Made by a program: the position numbers and the translations under genes. The notes beneath the pieces were generated by a model. That model saw only the letters and a program-made list of their open reading frames with translations. It was not told the DNA's origin and ran no database searches. 8,190 nucleotides of DNA from Candidatus Bathyarchaeota archaeon (lineage in GTDB: Archaea; Thermoproteota; Bathyarchaeia; EX4484-135), in assembly GCA_011040545.1 (NCBI GenBank), contig DQYM01000196.1, positions 1 through 8,190 on the forward strand, in the 5' to 3' direction. Positions 5,645-8,190 of the stretch are shown here, piece by piece; position 1 is the stretch's first letter; the number at the start of each line of letters is the position of its first letter.

Positions 5645-6655
5645 ATGGCCATGAGGCAGATCCTAGGTATGGCCCTGCTTGCCTCCCTCGTAGTGCTATC
5701 AGCAGTAGCCAACCTAGCCGTGGGCCAAGCAGCCTGCGAGGAGGGCGGTGGCCATGAGCTCTACGTGGTGTGCATGACGACCGTCCTAGCATCCATAGTG
5801 GAGCAGATAGGGGGGCCGTACGTATCAGTTGAGGCCATCGTGCCACCTGGCTTCTGCCCTGGCCACTACGACGTAAGGCCAAGTGATGTAGAGGCCATCA
5901 GGGAGGCCGATCTGATAATAGGGCATATAGCCGTGTTCCCATGGGTAGAGGACCTATTTGAGGCAGCAGGGAGGCCAATAGAGGATCTACACATGATATC
6001 TGGCCCCTGGAACACGCCTACCTCAGCTATCTCATACGTCAGTGCCATAACTGCCCTCCTCTGCGAGCACGCTACCAACTCCACCATGGGGGATTACTTC
6101 ACGACCATGAACGCAACCCTCTGCTCAGAGCTGCTATCCCTTGCTGATGAGCTCCAGGGGAAGGCTAGCGAGCTAGGCGTAAGCGATGTAAAGGTCATCT
6201 GCATGGAGTGGCAGGTTTCCTTCGTCTCCTGGCTTGGCTTCAACATAACGGCCACGTTCCCACCACAGGAGCGCATGAGCGCAGCTGATGTTGAGGCCCT
6301 AGTAGAGCTTGGCCGTGAGGAAGGGGTAGCGATAGTAATAGACAACCTACAGAGCGGGACGGAGGTCGGCACTGAGATAGCACGTGAGATAGGGGCTGAG
6401 CACGTGGTCCTAACTAACTTCCCAGGTGCCGTCCCAGGCACGAATACGCTAGCCGATATGATAAGGTATAATGCTGAACAGCTATTTAACGCCACGAGCA
6501 GGTGGAAGGCCCTAAGCGGGGAGCTAAGGGAGCTTAGAGGACAGCTTGAGGCCCTAAAGGGTGAGAACATGCTCCTATGGGGTGCTACTGCCGTCCTAGC
6601 TATAATTGCCATAACCGAGGGCATAGTAATAGCCATGTGGAGGAGGAAGCCATGA
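5645..6655 (+). CDS. Metal ABC transporter substrate-binding protein, TroA/ZnuA-like, C-terminally membrane-anchored, atypical metal site
   Basis: Extracytoplasmic metal receptor for the adjacent ATPase and permease. In its 336 residues: a signal-peptide-like N-terminus (1-28); the first TroA strand YVVCMTTVLASIVEQIGG (40-57); GFCPGHYDVRPSDVEAI (69-85), matching the GxDPHxYEPxPSDV block; IIGH (91-94); MEWQVSFVSWLGF (187-199), where cluster members normally have a histidine-led HxAFxYF block; VIDNLQSG (231-238); TNFPGAVPGTNTLADMIRYN (257-276). Residues about 285-307 look like a short coiled coil, and 308-331 form a membrane helix followed by RRKP, so the protein is tethered at its C-terminus rather than lipid-anchored. 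The classic His ligands are replaced or shifted (CPGH for DPHx, E188 for His), and six cysteines (31, 43, 71, 140, 160, 186) are unusual for this family. The metal could be zinc, manganese or another ion. GGTG/GAGG sequence precedes ATG 5645. Confidence 0.88.
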   Translation: MAMRQILGMALLASLVVLSAVANLAVGQAACEEGGGHELYVVCMTTVLASIVEQIGGPYVSVEAIVPPGFCPGHYDVRPSDVEAIREADLIIGHIAVFPWVEDLFEAAGRPIEDLHMISGPWNTPTSAISYVSAITALLCEHATNSTMGDYFTTMNATLCSELLSLADELQGKASELGVSDVKVICMEWQVSFVSWLGFNITATFPPQERMSAADVEALVELGREEGVAIVIDNLQSGTEVGTEIAREIGAEHVVLTNFPGAVPGTNTLADMIRYNAEQLFNATSRWKALSGELRELRGQLEALKGENMLLWGATAVLAIIAITEGIVIAMWRRKP

Positions 6656-6963
6656 TAGAGGTCCTCAACCTAGATGAGCAGGGGAGCAAGGAGCTCATAT
6701 CAAGAGCCCGTACAGCGGGGATGAAAGTAGGCCTCACCGTCCTCAGGCCAGGCCAAGCAGTAGGCAGGCATTCAACTGGCCAGAACGAGGAGGTCCTAGT
6801 GTTCCTAAGGGGCCAGGGCAGGCTGGTGGCCGATGGAGGAGAGCATGAGGTAGGGGAGGGCATGGTAGCCTACATACCGCCACGCACGGAGCACAACGTC
6901 CTGAACACAGGCGAGGGACTGCTCTGCTACATCTACGTAGTTGCGCCCGTGAGGAGGGCCTGA
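6652..6963 (+). CDS. Small single-domain cupin protein, last gene of the metal-uptake operon
   Basis: The 103-residue product is one cupin barrel (cupin_2 type). Motif 1 is partial: G38-R-H40-S-T-G-Q-N-E46-E47 followed by G54, so the first histidine and the glutamate are kept but the second histidine is missing. Motif 2 is better: G70 to P77, H81 and N85. H40, E46/E47 and H81 could bind a metal ion. The ATG at 6652 is preceded by GGAGGA at a suitable distance and overlaps the binding-protein stop as ATGA, so it is probably made together with the transporter. An open frame runs further upstream but only through the preceding gene. Its place suggests a role in handling or sensing the imported metal; a small-molecule isomerase or an unrelated passenger enzyme cannot be excluded. 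No signal peptide, so cytoplasmic. Confidence 0.85.
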   Translation: MIEVLNLDEQGSKELISRARTAGMKVGLTVLRPGQAVGRHSTGQNEEVLVFLRGQGRLVADGGEHEVGEGMVAYIPPRTEHNVLNTGEGLLCYIYVVAPVRRA

Positions 6964-6966
6964 GGC

Positions 6967-6982
6967 TAAAAACCTATTTTTT
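6967..6982. terminator. Bidirectional terminator between the metal operon and UPF0201 gene
   Basis: Just after the cupin stop, the plus strand has TAAAAACCTA followed by TTTTTT (6977-6982). A T-run after the gene end suits intrinsic termination in archaea for the operon. The minus strand reads TAGGTTTTTA 15 bases after the UPF0201 stop, giving a T-run for that convergent gene. There is no strong hairpin. Confidence 0.55.
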
Positions 6983-6990
6983 GTGCTTGC

Positions 6991-7398
6991 CTATGCCGTC
7001 CTAGGTGCTAGCCAATCTATTAGAGCCCTTGGATCATTACACTTAACCACGAACTTAATTGGCCCTAGTGGTGATTCACCCTCTGGCTCGGAGAAGGAGA
7101 TGTGCCTTACGTATGCAGCTTGCTTGTTCAAGTAGAACACCATGGTATTGCCTTCTAGGCCAGATTGCAGAACGGCCCTAGCAGCATCAGATATACGCTC
7201 AATCCTTATTAGAGCCCTAAGCTTGGATAGGGCATCACGCCCCCTCGCCCTGGCCACTAGGAGCTCGCCAAGCTCAGCCTGCCTGACCTCGTACTCCGCA
7301 CCAAATAGCACGTTCTCAATAGCCCTCCTGACCTTCTCAGGGTCCTCAGTTGGGTAAATGCGGGCCTCAACTAGGACCTCAACGTCGCCCTCGCTCAA
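6991..7398 (-). CDS. UPF0201 family RNA-binding protein (COG1325)
   Basis: The 135-residue product matches the archaeal UPF0201 family, annotated as a predicted RNA-binding protein and at times linked by context to the exosome. Conserved blocks are YPTEDPEKV (15-23), RIERISDAARAVL (65-77), EGNTMVFYLNKQAAYV (82-97), ESPLGPI (108-114) and IDWLAP (127-132). The length is normal and it is cytosolic. Its precise task is unknown. The start is TTG at 7398, right before the conserved VEVLVEARIYPTED; on the minus strand AGGTGGTG lies a few bases upstream, and a TTAATTTAA box about 35 bases upstream. It stands alone, facing the metal operon tail to tail. Confidence 0.92.
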   Translation of the reverse strand: MSEGDVEVLVEARIYPTEDPEKVRRAIENVLFGAEYEVRQAELGELLVARARGRDALSKLRALIRIERISDAARAVLQSGLEGNTMVFYLNKQAAYVRHISFSEPEGESPLGPIKFVVKCNDPRALIDWLAPRTA

Positions 7399-7427
7399 GC
7401 CACCACCTAGCTAGTAGGTGGCATGGC

Positions 7428-7438
7428 CTTAATTTAAG
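7428..7438 (-). promoter_or_regulatory. TATA box for the UPF0201 gene
   Basis: CTTAATTTAAG is an 11-base palindromic AT-rich block whose centre is 35 bases before the TTG at 7398. A start 26 bases downstream falls near 7407, leaving a leader of roughly 9 bases. Because it is symmetric it might also serve the plus strand toward the nucleotidyltransferase gene. Confidence 0.45.
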
Positions 7439-7470
7439 GGAAGTGCAGGGGTAGGGCAGCAGGCACTTCC
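7439..7470. repeat. Perfect 8-base inverted repeat between divergent genes
   Basis: GGAAGTGC (7439-7446) and GCACTTCC (7463-7470) are perfect reverse complements separated by 16 G-rich bases. The repeat lies next to the UPF0201 TATA box and immediately before CATAAAAG (7470-7477), a possible TATA box for the plus-strand nucleotidyltransferase gene with a start near 7500. It could be an operator for a dimeric regulator or a hairpin. No other gene is seen in the intergenic region 7399-7536. Confidence 0.45.
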
Positions 7471-7536
7471 ATAAAAGCGTGCCTATGGCAAGCCTTATCA
7501 ACATGGAGCCCTAAGCCCCTAAATGAGGGATGGCCA

Positions 7537-8016
7537 GTGGCTCGTGAAACACGGCTACATAAGCGAGTAATAGCACGTTTCGGCCTAAATGAGCATGGCG
7601 AGCCCATTGACAGAGCATTAGAGGGCTTTTTAGATCTACTTCTAAAGGAATCACCATTTAAACTTAAGGCGTTTGTAGTCTTCGGCTCAAGAGCTAGAGG
7701 CGATTGGAAGCCCTGGAGCGATACAGACGTGTTATTAATTATGGATGGGTTAGAAGGCAAGACCCTACAGGAGGTCATGCGTGAGCTCAAAGGCGTTTGG
7801 AATGGGTTAGCTAACCTGCCAGCTGCTGGAATAGAGGCACGTATATTTACCCCAGAGGAGGCCACCAAATTACTTCACAAAAGGACTAGCCTCACCATCC
7901 TAGATGCTTTGGAGGGTGGCGTTACCTTATACGATGATGGATTTTGGAGCAAGCTTAAGGCCGAGTTTAAGGATATGAAGAAGAAGGGTCTTGTGAAGAA
8001 AACACCAGGGGGCTGA
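7537..8016 (+). CDS. MNT-type nucleotidyltransferase domain protein (orphan MntA-like)
   Basis: A 159-residue cytosolic protein with a minimal nucleotidyltransferase fold. The motif FGSRARGDWKPWSDTDVLLI (49-68) gives the GS pair (50-51) and catalytic acids D62 and D64; E100 in GIEARIF is a good third acid. The C-terminal third (EEATKLLHKRTSLTILDALE, then a lysine-rich tail) is like archaeal MNT proteins that pair with HEPN proteins, where MNT acts as an antitoxin by AMPylating the HEPN toxin. No HEPN gene is in the window: a tRNA follows. It may be an orphan, or its partner may be elsewhere. The start is GTG at 7537 with GAGGGA (7525-7530) 6 bases upstream. By eye the gene is richer in A+T (AAA, TTA, ATT codons) than its neighbours, so lateral acquisition is possible. 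Confidence 0.85.
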   Translation: MARETRLHKRVIARFGLNEHGEPIDRALEGFLDLLLKESPFKLKAFVVFGSRARGDWKPWSDTDVLLIMDGLEGKTLQEVMRELKGVWNGLANLPAAGIEARIFTPEEATKLLHKRTSLTILDALEGGVTLYDDGFWSKLKAEFKDMKKKGLVKKTPGG

Positions 8017-8020
8017 GAGA

Positions 8021-8030
8021 TAAAAACCTA
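8021..8030 (-). terminator. Terminator-like T-run downstream of tRNA-Pro
   Basis: On the minus strand, TAGGTTTTTA about 46 bases after the tRNA 3' end supplies a T-run for termination. The same ten bases occur downstream of the UPF0201 gene. It also sits 5 bases after the stop of the convergent nucleotidyltransferase gene. Confidence 0.45.
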
Positions 8031-8075
8031 GGGCTGATGGGCAGCTACCTTAGGAGCTGGCCAGTAGGGAGCAGC

Positions 8076-8153
8076 TGGTGGGGCCGCCGGGATTTGAACC
8101 CGGGACCACCAGCTCCCAAGGCTGGCAGCCTAGCCTGGCTAGCCCACGGCCCC
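8076..8153 (-). tRNA. tRNA-Pro (anticodon UGG), no intron, CCA encoded
   Basis: Read on the minus strand it folds fully: acceptor GGGGCCG/CGGCCCC, D arm with A14, G15, G18, G19 and A21, anticodon stem CCAGC/GCTGG with loop CTTGGGA (anticodon TGG), 5-base variable loop, and T arm CCGGG-TTCAAAT-CCCGG. The D stem has two G-U pairs, and C48 can form the Levitt pair with G15. The body is 75 bases (8079-8153) with A73 as discriminator, and CCA follows in the DNA (8078-8076). No intron is visible. It reads proline CCA and, with wobble, other CCN codons. Confidence 0.97.
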
Positions 8154-8176
8154 CATCGGCATGGCTGGTATGGGCT

Positions 8177-8184
8177 CTATTAAG
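8177..8184 (-). promoter_or_regulatory. TATA box for tRNA-Pro
   Basis: CTTAATAG on the minus strand, centred about 27 bases before the first base of the tRNA, is the expected distance for an archaeal promoter whose transcript starts at or just before the mature 5' end. Confidence 0.6.
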
Positions 8185-8190
8185 CCTACC

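Noticed and set aside
5723..5737. Possible lipobox with Cys31 in the binding protein
   Set aside because: The residues before the cysteine (GQAA) do not fit the usual L-A/S-G/A pattern, and the protein has a C-terminal membrane anchor instead.
6094..6636. Long open frame on the minus strand opposite the metal-binding protein (others opposite the ATPase and permease)
   Set aside because: The plus-strand proteins carry intact conserved motifs; the antisense product is low-complexity and is explained by codon bias of the real gene.
8042..8075. Repeats of AGCTGG-like words downstream of tRNA-Pro, possible att site or duplicated tRNA piece
   Set aside because: The shared words are short (8 bases or fewer) and do not extend into the T arm; no second copy of the tRNA 3' end is present in the window.
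1..8190. CRISPR arrays, insertion sequences, long repeats, rRNA
   Set aside because: No regularly spaced repeats, transposase motifs, terminal inverted repeats or rRNA signatures were seen on either strand.

Overview
The window is archaeal chromosomal DNA. It carries several genes of archaeal type: the C-terminal part of the DNA-repair protein NreA with a PCNA-binding tail, the archaeal form of phosphopantetheine adenylyltransferase, the coenzyme F420 enzyme CofE, a UPF0201 RNA-binding protein, and an intron-less tRNA-Pro(UGG) with an encoded CCA. TATA-like boxes lie about 26-30 bases ahead of starts, Shine-Dalgarno and apparently leaderless starts are mixed, and TTG/GTG starts are common. 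The lineage cannot be fixed from this sequence. The protein set, AGG-rich arginine usage and moderately high G+C fit a probably thermophilic Thermoproteota-like (TACK) archaeon, but that is inference.

Layout. Bases 1-617 (+) hold the end of nreA, which overlaps tail to tail with a DUF763 gene (591-1733, -). Further right on the minus strand are coaD (1821-2306), an ECF-type vitamin-transporter S-component-like membrane protein (2312-3169), and cofE (3249-4007). The S-component and coaD genes are 5 bases apart, and coaD's likely ribosome binding site overlaps the transporter's stop codon, so they look translationally linked. cofE lies upstream with a 76-base gap containing promoter-like AT-rich sequence.

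Divergent from cofE, and apparently sharing one TATA-like element with it, is a tight plus-strand metal-uptake operon: ABC ATPase (4084-4830), ABC-3 family permease (4827-5639), membrane-anchored substrate-binding protein (5645-6655) and a small cupin (6652-6963). Two of the three junctions are 4-base ATGA overlaps and the third is a 5-base gap. The binding protein departs from the classic TroA/ZnuA histidine ligand set, so the metal is uncertain. A pair of GTATTACG repeats 21 bases apart in the leader is a candidate operator.

The operon converges on the UPF0201 gene (6991-7398, -). After a 138-base intergenic region holding promoters and a perfect 8-base inverted repeat comes an AT-richer orphan MNT-type nucleotidyltransferase (7537-8016, +), and finally tRNA-Pro (8076-8153, -). 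The same ten bases, TAGGTTTTTA on the minus strand, lie in both convergent junctions and look like a terminator element. The most distinctive points are the atypical metal-binding protein and its linked cupin, the transporter-coaD pairing, the repeat pair in front of the metal operon, and the unusual abundance of the tetranucleotide CTAG across the window.
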